The notes below the pieces were generated by a model, which saw nothing but the letters and a program-made list of their open reading frames with translations, did not search any database and had not been told where the DNA came from. A DNA stretch of 64,000 nucleotides from Legionella donaldsonii (GTDB lineage Bacteria > Pseudomonadota > Gammaproteobacteria > Legionellales > Legionellaceae). The translations under genes and the position numbers were made by a program. Positions 24,674 through 34,058 of the stretch are shown here, in pieces; the stretch's first letter is position 1; every line of letters starts with the position of its first letter. The stretch covers positions 753,501 to 817,500 of the forward strand of contig NZ_UGOA01000001.1 in the NCBI RefSeq assembly GCF_900452385.1, read 5' to 3'.

Positions 24674-25894
24674 ATGACAAATCTGGCTAGGATATCCGTT
24701 TTTATTAGTACCGCTATTGAAGTTTTTGATTTAAGTATCTTTGCTTTTCTTATTCCTGTTTTGTCTTCCGTATTTTTCTCATCCCATTCACAAAGTTCAG
24801 CGATTAATTTTGCCATTTTGGCTTATGTAGTAAGCTATGCAGTGAAACCCTTTTCTGGAATGGCTTTTGGGTATCTGTCTGATAGCTATGGTCGTAAGCA
24901 AGTGCTGTCGGTTACTACTTTGTTGATGACCGTTTCCACAGCGGTTATTGGTTTATTGCCTACCAGTTTACCTGGTATTTATTTATGGGTAGTGTTATTT
25001 AGTTGCCGGATTATTCAGGGGTTATCAATATCAGGGGAGTTTTCTAATGGTTTAATATTTGCTGTTGAACAAGGGAGAGATCGTCCGGCATTTTCTGGCA
25101 GTATGGCATTTATGGGCGGGATTCTGGGATTGTTGCTGGCAAATATATCGGTTTTTGTATTATTAAACCTTTTACCTTATGAGCAGATGATTCAATATGG
25201 CTGGCGCATACCATTTTTAATCAGTGCTATGATTTGGCTGGCACTGTACCAGATTAGAAGTTTTATTAATGAGCCATTTACGCAGAGGACGAATGATACT
25301 AAACATTTTTCATCTTTGGTAAAAAAATATAGAAAGGAGCTGGTTATTTGTTTTGTAGCTGCAAGTTTATCTGCCTCTGCTTTCTATATGACCTTTGTTT
25401 ATATGCCAACTCTTTTATCTTCGGTTATTCAAAATCAGACTCACCATAGAGCCGTATGGGTGACATTGGTTACTCTGTTAGTTTATTTCCTCTGTTTGCC
25501 ACTGTTTGGCTCTTTGGCCGATCGGGTAGGTATTACTAAGCAAATTACTGCTGGTTCAGTATTGTACCTTTTATTTTCCTATGTCTGTTTTGAATATATT
25601 AGCCATTTTAACTATGTCGTTATATTTTGTAGTTTGATATTACTGGCTTTGATTCAATCATTATATAATTCGGCTTTACCTGCATTTATGGTTTCTTTGT
25701 TTCCACCGGCTCATAGAGGTAAGGCTTTAGCAATATCTTATAATACCAGTCTATCAATTTTTGGTGGTTTAATGCCCTATGTTATATTAAGCCATAAAAA
25801 TTTTATGAATCCGGGAATCGTTATTAGTATTTGTGCGATATTAACATTGATTGTATTACGTTTTGTGAGGGAGAGTGAACATGGTTGTATATGA
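24674..25894 (+). CDS. MFS transporter (metabolite:H+ symporter type)
   Basis: The 406-residue protein has 12 predicted membrane helices. The MFS signature GYLSDSYGRKQVL lies between helices 2 and 3 (about 66-78), and a second copy, GSLADRVGITKQ, between helices 8 and 9. The overall pattern (FDLSIFAFLIPVLSSVFF, RIIQGLSISGEF) matches the MHS/ProP-like family that imports osmolytes or organic acids with protons. The substrate cannot be told from sequence. The gene overlaps the downstream DUF4286 gene by 14 bases and is divergent from the LuxR-sensor-like gene. Confidence 0.85.
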   Translation: MTNLARISVFISTAIEVFDLSIFAFLIPVLSSVFFSSHSQSSAINFAILAYVVSYAVKPFSGMAFGYLSDSYGRKQVLSVTTLLMTVSTAVIGLLPTSLPGIYLWVVLFSCRIIQGLSISGEFSNGLIFAVEQGRDRPAFSGSMAFMGGILGLLLANISVFVLLNLLPYEQMIQYGWRIPFLISAMIWLALYQIRSFINEPFTQRTNDTKHFSSLVKKYRKELVICFVAASLSASAFYMTFVYMPTLLSSVIQNQTHHRAVWVTLVTLLVYFLCLPLFGSLADRVGITKQITAGSVLYLLFSYVCFEYISHFNYVVIFCSLILLALIQSLYNSALPAFMVSLFPPAHRGKALAISYNTSLSIFGGLMPYVILSHKNFMNPGIVISICAILTLIVLRFVRESEHGCI

Positions 25895-26222
25895 AGTGAA
25901 TCTATCTATTGATAAGGATATTTTTAAAGAATATAAGGATTGGTTAGATGAGCACATTCAAGAGATGCTTAAATTTCCCGGATTTATTAATGCTACAGTG
26001 ATGTATCAATCTATGGATGGTGATAATTCGGATAACCAAAAACATCTCACGGTTCAATATCAGCTTGAAAGTGCTGAAGATTTGCAACACTACTTTAAGG
26101 AGCATGCTCCTAAAATGAGAGGGGATGGGGTGAAGCGGTTTTCGGGTCGATTTACAGCGACTCGCCGTACCTTTGAGGTGGAATCTGTTATTGAAGCAAA
26201 TAAATACGTGAATCGCGTATAA
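25881..26222 (+). CDS. DUF4286 protein
   Basis: The 113-residue protein (VVYEVNLSIDKDIFKEYKDWLDEHIQEML, then FPGFINATV) matches the DUF4286 family, small ferredoxin-fold-like proteins of unknown role. The ATG at 25881 with GGGAG seven bases upstream is preferred to GTG 25875. The start lies inside the end of the MFS gene, so the two are co-translated. Confidence 0.75.
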   Translation: MVVYEVNLSIDKDIFKEYKDWLDEHIQEMLKFPGFINATVMYQSMDGDNSDNQKHLTVQYQLESAEDLQHYFKEHAPKMRGDGVKRFSGRFTATRRTFEVESVIEANKYVNRV

Positions 26223-26234
26223 ATATATTGATTA

Positions 26235-26268
26235 ATACCTTTTAATGGTATATTATGATGTTACATCA
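26235..26268. promoter_or_regulatory. Two small palindromes before the AlpA-like gene
   Basis: ATACC/GGTAT (26235-26239 and 26247-26251) and TGATG/CATCA (26256-26260 and 26264-26268) lie in the 66 bases before the AlpA-like gene. Small HTH regulators often bind such operators in their own promoter; autoregulation here is an inference. Confidence 0.35.
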
Positions 26269-26288
26269 AATATACGGAGGTATTTATT

Positions 26289-26486
26289 GTGGAGAAGATA
26301 GTTTTTAAAGAAGCTGAGGCTGCTAACTATATATGCATGAGCCGTTCTTTTCTTTCTCAGGACAGAGTAAATGGAACTTTAGCTAACAGAACTCCAGGCC
26401 CTAAATATATTAAAATTGGGCGCTCCATACGTTATCTAAAGGATGACCTTGATTCATGGTTGGAACAGCACAGAAAGTGTGGTTAG
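26289..26486 (+). CDS. AlpA/excisionase-like HTH protein
   Basis: The 65-residue protein opens at GTG 26289 after an ACGGAGG ribosome-binding site. It has a MerR/AlpA-type winged helix (KEAEAANYICMSRSFLSQDR) followed by GPKYIKIGRSIRYLKDDLDSWLEQH, the classic excisionase/AlpA C-terminal pattern. Such proteins steer excision or regulate integrases. It lies 630 bases from the tRNA-Pro 3' end, where an excision factor is expected, though no integrase is in view. Confidence 0.8.
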   Translation: MEKIVFKEAEAANYICMSRSFLSQDRVNGTLANRTPGPKYIKIGRSIRYLKDDLDSWLEQHRKCG

Positions 26487-27114
26487 CATCGTTAAATTAT
26501 CTATTCATCGAGCTAGTGTAATAACGCTTTTGCGCTAACCCATAAAATTTATTCGATTCTTATATTTTTAAATTGCTTAGATAAAAGTCCTTTTAATAGA
26601 TCTATCTTACGTGCATAAAGCTCATATACTGAAGGGCATCTTTCTATCGTTTACTCAGTGTTGGTGGGTAAGACATATAATGCTGGTAAATTACCTAGAA
26701 TGTTTTAAGTTCCATATATGCTTATTGATCTGTATAGGCTTTTAATTTCGCTAAAATAGATTGTTCACCGGAAATAATTTTTTTTAAGCCTTCTGGCCGT
26801 ACATTTTTGGTGTAAATCAGCTTGCTTTAATTATACGTTATCAAAATGATATTTTAATGACTTGGCCATTTTGCTTAATAAAATTACAAACACAACACCT
26901 AAATTCAAAACCATAGTTCGATAAATCTGGAGTTCCCAGGAAAGATTCCAACCGCCGACCGGCCTTTGTCCATATGACTATAAAAAAAGTTTGAGGGCTC
27001 GTTTTTGCTATGATGGTGTATTTTTATTCTCTATAACACATTCAATTTGCACCCTGCCTGCACCCTATAATTGAATTTTTTTGAGGGGAAAATGTTTACA
27101 ATCCTTTATTTATA
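26487..27114. other. Probable end of the integrated element; no gene seen
   Basis: The 628 bases between the AlpA-like gene and the tRNA-Pro 3' end have no convincing frame on either strand. A short tandem repeat GCACCCT occurs twice near 27050-27063, next to AT-rich sequence. An attachment-site core would be expected at the tRNA 3' end (27115 onward). Its partner copy is not in this window. No integrase remnant was recognised. Confidence 0.45.
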
Positions 27115-27191
27115 TGGTCGGAGTGACAGGAATTGAACCTGCGACCCCTGCCTCCCGAAGGCAGTGCTCTACCAGGCTGAGCTACACTCCG
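27115..27191 (-). tRNA. tRNA-Pro (anticodon CGG)
   Basis: The complement of 27118-27191 folds as a 74-base cloverleaf: acceptor CGGAGTG/CACTCCG, D-arm GCTC...GAGC, anticodon stem CTGCC/GGCAG with loop TTCGGGA giving anticodon CGG, and a T-arm with GGTTCAATTCC. The CCA end is encoded at 27115-27117. The gene ends facing the accessory region, the usual orientation for integration into a tRNA 3' end. ispB ends two bases after its 5' end. Confidence 0.96.
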
Positions 27192-27192
27192 T

Positions 27193-28161
27193 TTAATGGT
27201 CACGTTTAATAGCGAATTGTGCAAGTTCTATCAGTGCCTCCTTATAAACACTATCGGGTAAAACCTGTAGTGCCGACAAAGCCCGATCGACCTCAAGTGC
27301 TGCATAATTCCGCGTATATTCAATAGCATCAGTTGCTTCAATGGCTTCCAGGATAGCAGTGAGATTTCGCAAGCTACCTTCCTTTAAACTTTCTTGAATC
27401 AATTGTTGCTGTACAACTGTACCATGTTTTAAGGCATGGAGGAGGGGGAGGGTGGCTTTACCATCGGCCAAATCATCACCAATATTTTTGCCAATTGTTT
27501 TCGCGTCAGAACAATAATCTAAAGCATCATCAATGAGTTGAAAGGCATTGCCTAAATGCAAGCCATAGGCATACAGGCTTTTTTCAATTTCTTCACCGGC
27601 ATTACCTAACAAAGGACCAATTGCAGCAGAAGCAGCAAATAACAAGGCTGTTTTGTCTCGAATCACTGCAAAATAATCTTCGACGGAAATCGAAAAATTA
27701 TGGCGATTAGCTAATTGTCTTACTTCACCACAGCTAATTTGATGGGAAGTATCCGCTAATAGACGTTGAATTTTAGGATGGTTAACATTCACCATTAGCT
27801 GGACAGATTGGGTGAACAGGTAGTCTCCTACCAAAATACTGGCTTTGCTGCCCCATATTTCATTGGCTGTTTCACGCCCGCGTCGGAGAGTGGATTCATC
27901 AATAACATCGTCATGCAACAGGGTTGCCGTGTGAAAAAATTCTATCATGGCAGCGAGCGCGATATGATCTTGGCCGCTATAGGCACAGGCATGGCTTGCT
28001 AGCAATACTAATAAAGGTCGTAAACGTTTGCCGCCACTTTCAACAATGTGATGTGCCAACTCATCAATCAAACCGACTTGCGATTGAATTTTATCAATGA
28101 TTAGAGCATTTACTGCATCAAAATCTTCACTAACCAGTGCTCTTAAACGGGCAACCGTCAT
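27193..28161 (-). CDS. ispB: Octaprenyl diphosphate synthase
   Basis: This enzyme extends farnesyl diphosphate with isopentenyl diphosphate to make the ubiquinone side chain. The 322 residues have the first Asp-rich motif at 84-88 (DDVID), the second around 210 (DDALD), and GGKRLRP at about 43-49. The small residues before the first motif (EFFHTATLLHDD) fit a long-chain synthase rather than the short-chain enzyme at 38710. The start gives the family length. In many gamma-proteobacteria ispB lies near rplU-rpmA, also present about 7 kb away here. Confidence 0.95.
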   Translation of the reverse strand: MTVARLRALVSEDFDAVNALIIDKIQSQVGLIDELAHHIVESGGKRLRPLLVLLASHACAYSGQDHIALAAMIEFFHTATLLHDDVIDESTLRRGRETANEIWGSKASILVGDYLFTQSVQLMVNVNHPKIQRLLADTSHQISCGEVRQLANRHNFSISVEDYFAVIRDKTALLFAASAAIGPLLGNAGEEIEKSLYAYGLHLGNAFQLIDDALDYCSDAKTIGKNIGDDLADGKATLPLLHALKHGTVVQQQLIQESLKEGSLRNLTAILEAIEATDAIEYTRNYAALEVDRALSALQVLPDSVYKEALIELAQFAIKRDH

Positions 28162-28346
28162 TGTTTATCCTCTAACATAGAATGTATGCATGCTAAGGCT
28201 GGCTTGGTCTAATGTCAAGTTTACTTCCTTCCCCAGAACAGGGGAAAGCCATCTTATAGGGGTTATTGGGGACCTGATAGCCCTATGGATACTGTACTTT
28301 AGGCATGATAGTTTTTAAATGGAGGTAACAGAGTTTATTTGAATGC

Positions 28347-29480
28347 TCAGGAATAGATTCGTTTAACTCGTTTGGTGATGTGGTAATTATTACCCCCTGT
28401 CTTTTTGGCGCTATACATGGCTTCATCGGCCTTGGCGAGCAATTCATCGGCATTGAATGCGTCGAAAGGATAAACAGCCAAACCAATACTTATCTGACAA
28501 ATGACGTCATGCGCCCCCAAGGTAAAAGGTTTATTAAATTGTTGCAAAATGCGTTTAGCAATGGTTTGAGGAATTTTATCCCCATTTTGATGCATGATAA
28601 GGGCGATAAATTCATCGCCCCCAAGTCTGGCGAGAAAGTCCTTTTCTCTGAAACAGCTTTGCAGGCGCTTGGCAGACTGTGACAGCAAGGAGTCACCGGC
28701 CTCGTGCCCGTAAACATCGTTGACATGTTTGAATTTATCTAAATCCATAAAAAAGAAAGTGATGCAATAGTTTTTATTAAGAGCTGCCTCAAGCATATTT
28801 TGAATGTACATTTGAAAGTAGGTACGATTTGGTAGATTAGTTAGCGCATCGTAGCGAGCCAGGTAATGGAATTTTTCTTTATCGGTCTGTAATAGGTAAT
28901 TGTTTTCACTTAATAACTTTTCGTATTGCTCATTTTCACGTAAAACACCATATAAGGTGGTAGCAATTACAAATAAAGAGAAAGAGATATTGATAAAATT
29001 CATGAGTAGCACATTGGACGGTGCTAATTGATAAATCGGCGTGAGCTCCTGCATTGAAAAAAAGACTACCATAGCCAGACACAGCGCGGCATAGAGAACC
29101 AAGCCATACCAGCTTATAGTGACAGCGGCCAGGATTGGAATGACGTAATACCAGACAAAATAGGAGCTTGATAAACCACCCATCCAGTAATTCCCCAGGG
29201 TAGTAATAATCAGTGCTAAAAGAGTGAGGAAATGTCCACACAGGACTGTATTCTTGGTTTTTTTTAAAATAAACAAATTAAGTGCAGCAAATCCACAGGC
29301 AGCAATCACCAAATGCACCATCATCCACATATGCCAGACAAAATTGATATAGAGTAAAAATAAACCAAGTATAATAAGTTCAATACTGATGTTATTGATT
29401 AACCTGTATTGGCGTCCCCAATCGCTATTGGAAGTTGATAGTTCTCTTGCAAACGCTTTTAATTTACTGACCAGAGACAT
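28347..29480 (-). CDS. Membrane-bound diguanylate cyclase (GGDEF)
   Basis: It makes cyclic di-GMP. The first 190 residues hold about six membrane helices (MASE-like sensor), and a short coiled linker follows. The GGDEF domain has DLDKFKHVND and RLGGDEF intact, so it should be active. An inhibitory RXXD I-site (REKD) lies five residues before GGDEF, suggesting product feedback. There is no EAL domain. The gene is monocistronic with gaps on both sides. The signal sensed is unknown. Confidence 0.92.
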   Translation of the reverse strand: MSLVSKLKAFARELSTSNSDWGRQYRLINNISIELIILGLFLLYINFVWHMWMMVHLVIAACGFAALNLFILKKTKNTVLCGHFLTLLALIITTLGNYWMGGLSSSYFVWYYVIPILAAVTISWYGLVLYAALCLAMVVFFSMQELTPIYQLAPSNVLLMNFINISFSLFVIATTLYGVLRENEQYEKLLSENNYLLQTDKEKFHYLARYDALTNLPNRTYFQMYIQNMLEAALNKNYCITFFFMDLDKFKHVNDVYGHEAGDSLLSQSAKRLQSCFREKDFLARLGGDEFIALIMHQNGDKIPQTIAKRILQQFNKPFTLGAHDVICQISIGLAVYPFDAFNADELLAKADEAMYSAKKTGGNNYHITKRVKRIYS

Positions 29481-29910
29481 CTTGGTTCCTCATGGCTAAT
29501 TTATCTCTTTTAACAAAGGAAATGGATTTCACTTCCAAGTAATAACTTCCTTTCGTTAAAAAAGATCACACTAAACTGCCATAATTATCTATCAATCTAT
29601 TGTGCCAACCTTCACTGGTTTGCGGATTTTCAATGATTGATCGTTGTTCTCACTAGTATAGGCTATTTTTGTTTCACTTTTGATCAATTAATAACTCCTT
29701 GTTAACTTTTTAAGACAGATAATTGTTACAAGCAAGGTGACATGGAGCGTATCTATTTTGCTTGTCTTGGCTTGGATGAAGTAATCATGTCCAAGGAACA
29801 CGGTATGTACACAAATGCTATTTATTTTTATTAGAAAAATTTTAATTTTATGCACAGGGAATAAAACTCGACTAAATTTAACGTAGTCGTTATGTTTCCA
29901 GGTTGAACCT
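29481..29910. other. 430-base divergent gap
   Basis: It separates the GGDEF gene (leftward) from the calpain-like gene (rightward) and must hold both promoters. A 30-codon frame at 29742-29834 (ATG after AAGG) is possible but weak. AGGTTGAACCT, a small palindrome, sits just before the 29911 start. No RNA gene is recognised. Confidence 0.35.
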
Positions 29911-31194
29911 ATGGTGCGATTAAAGAATATTCCAACAGTTGAAAACCCACGAGGAAATTATGGCTTTTTTGCTGTAAAACACGCGCCGCAAAAAGAAGTA
30001 TTTTATCCCAAGGAATTATCAATTACTCATGTTGCACAAGGAGTTCGTAGTGGTGATTGTGATTTCCTATCAGTGATCAATGCGATTCTTGCTCTCCCTG
30101 ATGGAGAATCCTATATTCGAAACCTGCTTATTGAAAAAAATGGGATAGTTTATGTTCATTTTTTTAAAAATGACAAACCGCAGTGGATTGCTGTTGAAAA
30201 ATCATTACCAACATCCTGGGGCGTTCTAAGTTCTGGTGCTTTATGGGTTCGCTTTCTGGAAAAGGCTTTCGTTGCTTTTAAAGGCGGTAATTATAATGAA
30301 GTACTTAATCAGAGCGATAGTCGTACTGCTTTAAGAACCGTGCTTGGGGGGTTTGAAACAAGCATAACATTGCCTGTACAGACGCGTACTCCTTTGTTTA
30401 CCTTGTATCAAAAAACAACGCATGGTTGTTCAGGTAAAGATATTCATACCTTGATGTTATTGTTGCGACCGCAGGACAAAATGGCAACTAAAGCCAATTT
30501 GGTCAAGCATGTATTTGCTGGCGATGAAGATTTTCTTAATATCTGGTGGGAAATGGTAACTCAAGAGCGCCCAGGTTTGGAAAAATTCCTGGCTTCAAAA
30601 CCGGTGATTTTTGAGGAGGATATGATTGCTTTTATTGAGCAACGGCAGGAATTTTATAATAAACCAGCGACTGTCACTGCATCCAACGCTGTCATAGAAT
30701 GGATTAAGAAAAGCAAAATTTTACCCAGTGAAACCCATTATTCCCAAGATGAGTTGGCCCTTTATGAGGATTTAATCCGAGCTTATGATGAACAACGACC
30801 TGTGGTTGCGGATGCGAAGCAAATGCCGCCCGCTGGCATTACTGCCGAACACACCTATGCGATCATGGGGTTTCGCGAAAGTGAAATCAGTCATCGAAAA
30901 TTTGTTATTTTACGCAATCCTCATCATGAAAATATGCCTTGGTTTTTGCGTTACTTTTTCTCTGGTGGAAGACAATCTTATGAAATTAGCGATAAAGAGG
31001 GCAGCGTTAAATTAATGGTTAAATCAACGAGCAGTTCAACGTTTGAAATGGAGCTACACGATTTTGCGCAAGCCTTTGCCTATATTGACTGTGGACGTTC
31101 ACTCAAAGAGATCAAACTGGATAGGTTGGAGGTGGATGAATTGCCGCCAGAGGAAGTATTATCCGAAGCACTGTCGTCGGGAAGTGGTTTATAA
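29911..31194 (+). CDS. Calpain-like (C2-type) cysteine protease, candidate effector
   Basis: This 427-residue protein carries a spaced calpain-type catalytic set. AQGVRSGDCDFLSVINAIL contains the oxyanion Gln (Q43) and Cys50, against QGxxGDCWFLAA in calpains. AEHTYAIMGF contains His314, and LRNPHH contains Asn336, matching the calpain GHAYS and IRNPWG blocks. The His-Asn spacing (22) is close to calpain (24); the Cys-His spacing is about 100 residues longer. There is no signal peptide. The C-terminus (VDELPPEEVLSEALSSGSGL, 20 residues) is Glu-rich and then small/polar, like many Dot/Icm effector signals. Effector status is inferred. The gene is alone between large gaps. Confidence 0.6.
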   Translation: MVRLKNIPTVENPRGNYGFFAVKHAPQKEVFYPKELSITHVAQGVRSGDCDFLSVINAILALPDGESYIRNLLIEKNGIVYVHFFKNDKPQWIAVEKSLPTSWGVLSSGALWVRFLEKAFVAFKGGNYNEVLNQSDSRTALRTVLGGFETSITLPVQTRTPLFTLYQKTTHGCSGKDIHTLMLLLRPQDKMATKANLVKHVFAGDEDFLNIWWEMVTQERPGLEKFLASKPVIFEEDMIAFIEQRQEFYNKPATVTASNAVIEWIKKSKILPSETHYSQDELALYEDLIRAYDEQRPVVADAKQMPPAGITAEHTYAIMGFRESEISHRKFVILRNPHHENMPWFLRYFFSGGRQSYEISDKEGSVKLMVKSTSSSTFEMELHDFAQAFAYIDCGRSLKEIKLDRLEVDELPPEEVLSEALSSGSGL

Positions 31195-31675
31195 ACCAAA
31201 TTTTTTAATCGCAGCCTTGTAGTTTGGGTGCAACGCTGTGATTAAACCTACTATATTAATAATTATAGGAATTTTTAAATTCCCGGGTTTGCAACTCACT
31301 GCAGAATAAAATAATATGGTTGGGCAATATCTATTTGCGTTAAAAAAGCGCTGATAGGAGGGACGGCCATCCCCCGCTTCCAGCTGACCACAATCTATCT
31401 GGAGATAAATTTGTCTGACGTCATGTTATTTCATTTGTATTCCTTTTTTCAACGTTTTCTTATTAAGAAACGGCGTTTTTTCCCCCTTTCTACCACGTGA
31501 CCCTTGGTTTTGTTGGCTATTTGCGCAAGTGAATCGCTAAACGAACACTAATGTTTCCAATACTCACTGCACGGGTAGGAACAATCACGTCTCTTGCTCG
31601 TGTTCTTTTTAATGTAGGTCGGGTCTTGACCCGACGCGCTGTTGGGTAGGCACCCAACCTACGCTGGAGAGCAAC
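31195..31675. other. 480-base gap with hairpins and a REP-like element
   Basis: A 12-base stem with one wobble pairs 31204-31215 with 31245-31256 just after the protease gene. A second hairpin (31453-31461 with 31465-31472) is followed by six T residues and could be a terminator. The REP-like palindrome at 31614-31662 is listed separately. No gene is supported. Confidence 0.45.
31614..31662. repeat. REP-like twin-hairpin palindrome
   Basis: GTCGGGTC (31618-31625) pairs with GACCCGAC (31628-31635), and GTTGGGT (31641-31647) pairs with ACCCAAC (31652-31658). The outer arms GTAGGT and ACCTAC also pair. This double-hairpin design with GGG/CCC arms is typical of bacterial interspersed palindromic elements; I see only this copy in the window. 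Confidence 0.6.
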
Positions 31676-31990
31676 ATGGACAGTAACAGAATTAATGAAC
31701 ACGCTTTTATTCATTACCATACCGCGAAGCAGAAACAGTTTTTTAAAGCCTTTGCGCGTGATTACTTAACCTATTTAGGTAATCCTAATCCTAGCAACAA
31801 GCAGCTTGCTGAAGTGCAGACCTTGTTGTCACAGGCGTGGGTACAGCGGCCACTTTGTATCGATGGGCGCTTAACCCCGCGTGAGCAGCAGTGAGCACGC
31901 TCGGTTGAGCAAAACGCCCAAACATTCGTTGAAGAAATACAAAGAATCAATGAGTTAACTTTGCAAAGGCTTCAAATCGTGCAAAGGTGA
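31676..31990 (+). pseudogene. Small hypothetical gene with an in-frame stop
   Basis: A frame starts at ATG 31676 (MDSNRINEHAFIHYHTAKQ) and stops at TGA 31892-31894 after 72 residues. The same frame then stays open for 31 more residues (ARSVEQNAQTFVEEIQRINE...) to TGA 31988-31990, with matching hydrophilic, Gln/Glu-rich character. The simplest reading is a 103-codon gene broken by one nonsense change. A genuine 72-residue protein is the alternative. The family is not recognised. It starts 14 bases after the REP-like element. Confidence 0.45.
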
Positions 31991-32046
31991 GGCTGGTGTT
32001 TAACACCTCCTGGATAAGGCGAAATGCCTAATCCAGGAGGTGGACC

Positions 32047-33138
32047 TTAGACATTAAAGCGAAAATGCATCACATCGCCGTCACAGACGATATATTCTTT
32101 TCCTTCGAGACGTAATTTACCGGCTTCTTTCGCACCTTGCTCTCCGCGGTGAGCAATAAAGGCGTCATAGGCAATGACTTCAGCTCGAATGAAGCCTTTT
32201 TCAAAATCAGTGTGAATCACTGCGGCTGCCTGTGGTGCTGTAGCGCCTTTGCGTACTGTCCAGGCACGTACTTCTTTCACTCCTGCAGTAAAGTAAGTTT
32301 GTAAGCCTAGTAGCTCATAACCCGCACGAATCACACGATTTAACCCCGGTTCTTCAAGACCTAAATCAGCCATAAATTCTTTACGTTCAGCTTCATCCAG
32401 ATCCATCAGTTCCGCCTCAGTAGCGGCACACAAAGCTACAACACTGGCATGCTCCTGCTCAGCGAGATTTTTTACTTTCTCAAGATGAGGGTTATTTTCA
32501 TAACCATCATCGGCGACATTAGCGATATAAAGTACGGGTTTGGCGGTCAACAGGAATAGGCGACGGCTGGCTAATTCTTCTTCAGGAGTAAGCGTTAAAG
32601 TACGTACTGGGAACCCTGCATCCAAATGCGCTTTGATTTTTTCAAGCATTTGTTTTTCGAACAGAGCTTCTTTGTTACCGCTTTTACTGTTTTTACTTGC
32701 TTTATTCAGCGCTTTTTCAACAGTATCCATGTCAGCCAAGGCTAATTCTGTATTAATCACCTCGATGTCGCTTAAGGGATCAACGCGTCCTTCAACATGA
32801 ATCACATCCGAACTGTCAAAGCAACGCACAACATGGGCTATGGCATCTGTTTCACGGATATTGGCGAGGAATTGGTTACCAAGACCTTCTCCACTTGCTG
32901 CCCCTCTTACCAGTCCGGCAATGTCAACAAACTGCATGGTAGTGGGTACGGCTTGTTGGGGTTTAACAATGTCACTTAGTGCATCGAGGCGTGGATCGGG
33001 TACAGTAACGATTCCCACATTAGGCTCAATAGTACAAAAGGGATAGTTTGCCGCTTCAATACCCGCTTTGGTTAATGCATTGAACAAAGTTGATTTACCC
33101 ACATTAGGTAACCCAACTATTCCACATTTGAATCCCAT
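32047..33138 (-). CDS. ychF: Ribosome-binding ATPase YchF
   Basis: YchF is an Obg-family P-loop protein that binds ribosomes and hydrolyses ATP. The 363 residues have G1 GLPNVGKST at 8-16, G3 DIAGLV, and the C-terminal TGS-like domain ([21 protein letters not shown]). The usual G4 NKxD is replaced by NVAD, the ATP-preferring variant. Length and start fit the family exactly. It lies downstream of pth and rplY on the same strand. Confidence 0.97.
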   Translation of the reverse strand: MGFKCGIVGLPNVGKSTLFNALTKAGIEAANYPFCTIEPNVGIVTVPDPRLDALSDIVKPQQAVPTTMQFVDIAGLVRGAASGEGLGNQFLANIRETDAIAHVVRCFDSSDVIHVEGRVDPLSDIEVINTELALADMDTVEKALNKASKNSKSGNKEALFEKQMLEKIKAHLDAGFPVRTLTLTPEEELASRRLFLLTAKPVLYIANVADDGYENNPHLEKVKNLAEQEHASVVALCAATEAELMDLDEAERKEFMADLGLEEPGLNRVIRAGYELLGLQTYFTAGVKEVRAWTVRKGATAPQAAAVIHTDFEKGFIRAEVIAYDAFIAHRGEQGAKEAGKLRLEGKEYIVCDGDVMHFRFNV

Positions 33139-33311
33139 AATATACCCTCAAAAAATTCGTAAATAGTCTATCCACCGTGCTTTATGCACAGTATAAACCT
33201 CGCGCTCAATCAGCGCACAAGCTGGATTCTGCACATAAAGCACAGAGCAATATGTTCTATGTGTTTATCCTGTAGTATACCTTATTTGCTATTTATAAAG
33301 TTGAACCTTAA

Positions 33312-33881
33312 TTAACCATTTAAGGTATTCATGGCTGCTGCCAATTGACCAGCCAATATAGGCGGTATGACATCAAGGCCTCTTTCCAGTGCATCAACTA
33401 TTAATTGCCTATCCTGTTGGGACGGTTTTCCCAGTACATAATTTAAAACCATATCCTTATGTCCGGGATGACCAATTCCCACTCGTAACCGGTGGAACTC
33501 TGCACTGCCCAGATGTGCAATCAGATCACGCAGGCCGTTATGTCCCCCATGCCCACCGCCAGTTTTAAGTTTTATACGTCCGGCTGGAAGAGCCAAATCG
33601 TCATGAACTATCAGAATTTCATCGGGTTTGATACGATAGAACTGTGACGTTTCTTTGGTTGCTAAACCACTATGATTCATAAAAGTCAAAGGCAATAAGG
33701 CCTTACAGGAAAGATGGTCAATTTCCAGATTGGCAATGTCCCCATGCAATTTTTTATCCGTTTTGAAAGATGCCTTGTAGCGCTCAGCCAGAGCCTCGAC
33801 AAACCATGCACCGGCGTTGTGCCGTGTTTGTTCATAGGCAGAACCAGGATTGCGTAAGCCAACAATTAGTTTGATTGCCAT
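33312..33881 (-). CDS. pth: Peptidyl-tRNA hydrolase
   Basis: Pth frees tRNA from prematurely released peptidyl-tRNAs. The 189 residues hold the family blocks VGLRNPG, TRHNAGAWFV (catalytic His20), FMNHSG and HDDLALPAGRIKLK, then GGGHGGHNGLRD. Size is normal. It follows rplY (the standard rplY-pth-ychF order), with a hairpin terminator between them at 34012-34032. Confidence 0.97.
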   Translation of the reverse strand: MAIKLIVGLRNPGSAYEQTRHNAGAWFVEALAERYKASFKTDKKLHGDIANLEIDHLSCKALLPLTFMNHSGLATKETSQFYRIKPDEILIVHDDLALPAGRIKLKTGGGHGGHNGLRDLIAHLGSAEFHRLRVGIGHPGHKDMVLNYVLGKPSQQDRQLIVDALERGLDVIPPILAGQLAAAMNTLNG

Positions 33882-34005
33882 AACGAAGATCTAAAAAATA
33901 ATTAGCATGTTGAACCAGGAGTACCTCAGTGCGCTAGTTCGCCAGTTTGCCTCAGATGCCTTTCGAAACTCTTAGCCTCACGGTGCAGAGTTTCAAAAGA
34001 CATCT

Positions 34006-34033
34006 AAAAACAAGGCGGGAAAATCCCGCCTTT
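34006..34033 (-). terminator. Intrinsic terminator after rplY
   Basis: On the minus strand, AAGGCGGGA pairs with TCCCGCCTT (34012-34020 with 34024-34032) around a 3-base loop and runs into a T-rich stretch. It lies 26 bases after the rplY stop. Confidence 0.8.
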
Positions 34034-34058
34034 AAAAGTGGCTATCATCACGAGTTTA

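Noticed and set aside
26487-27114. Possible integrase remnant next to tRNA-Pro
   Set aside because: No integrase residues or motifs appear in any frame I could read; the gap looks non-coding.
28380-28726. Frames overlapping the GGDEF gene
   Set aside because: They are shadows; the GGDEF frame is supported by conserved motifs.
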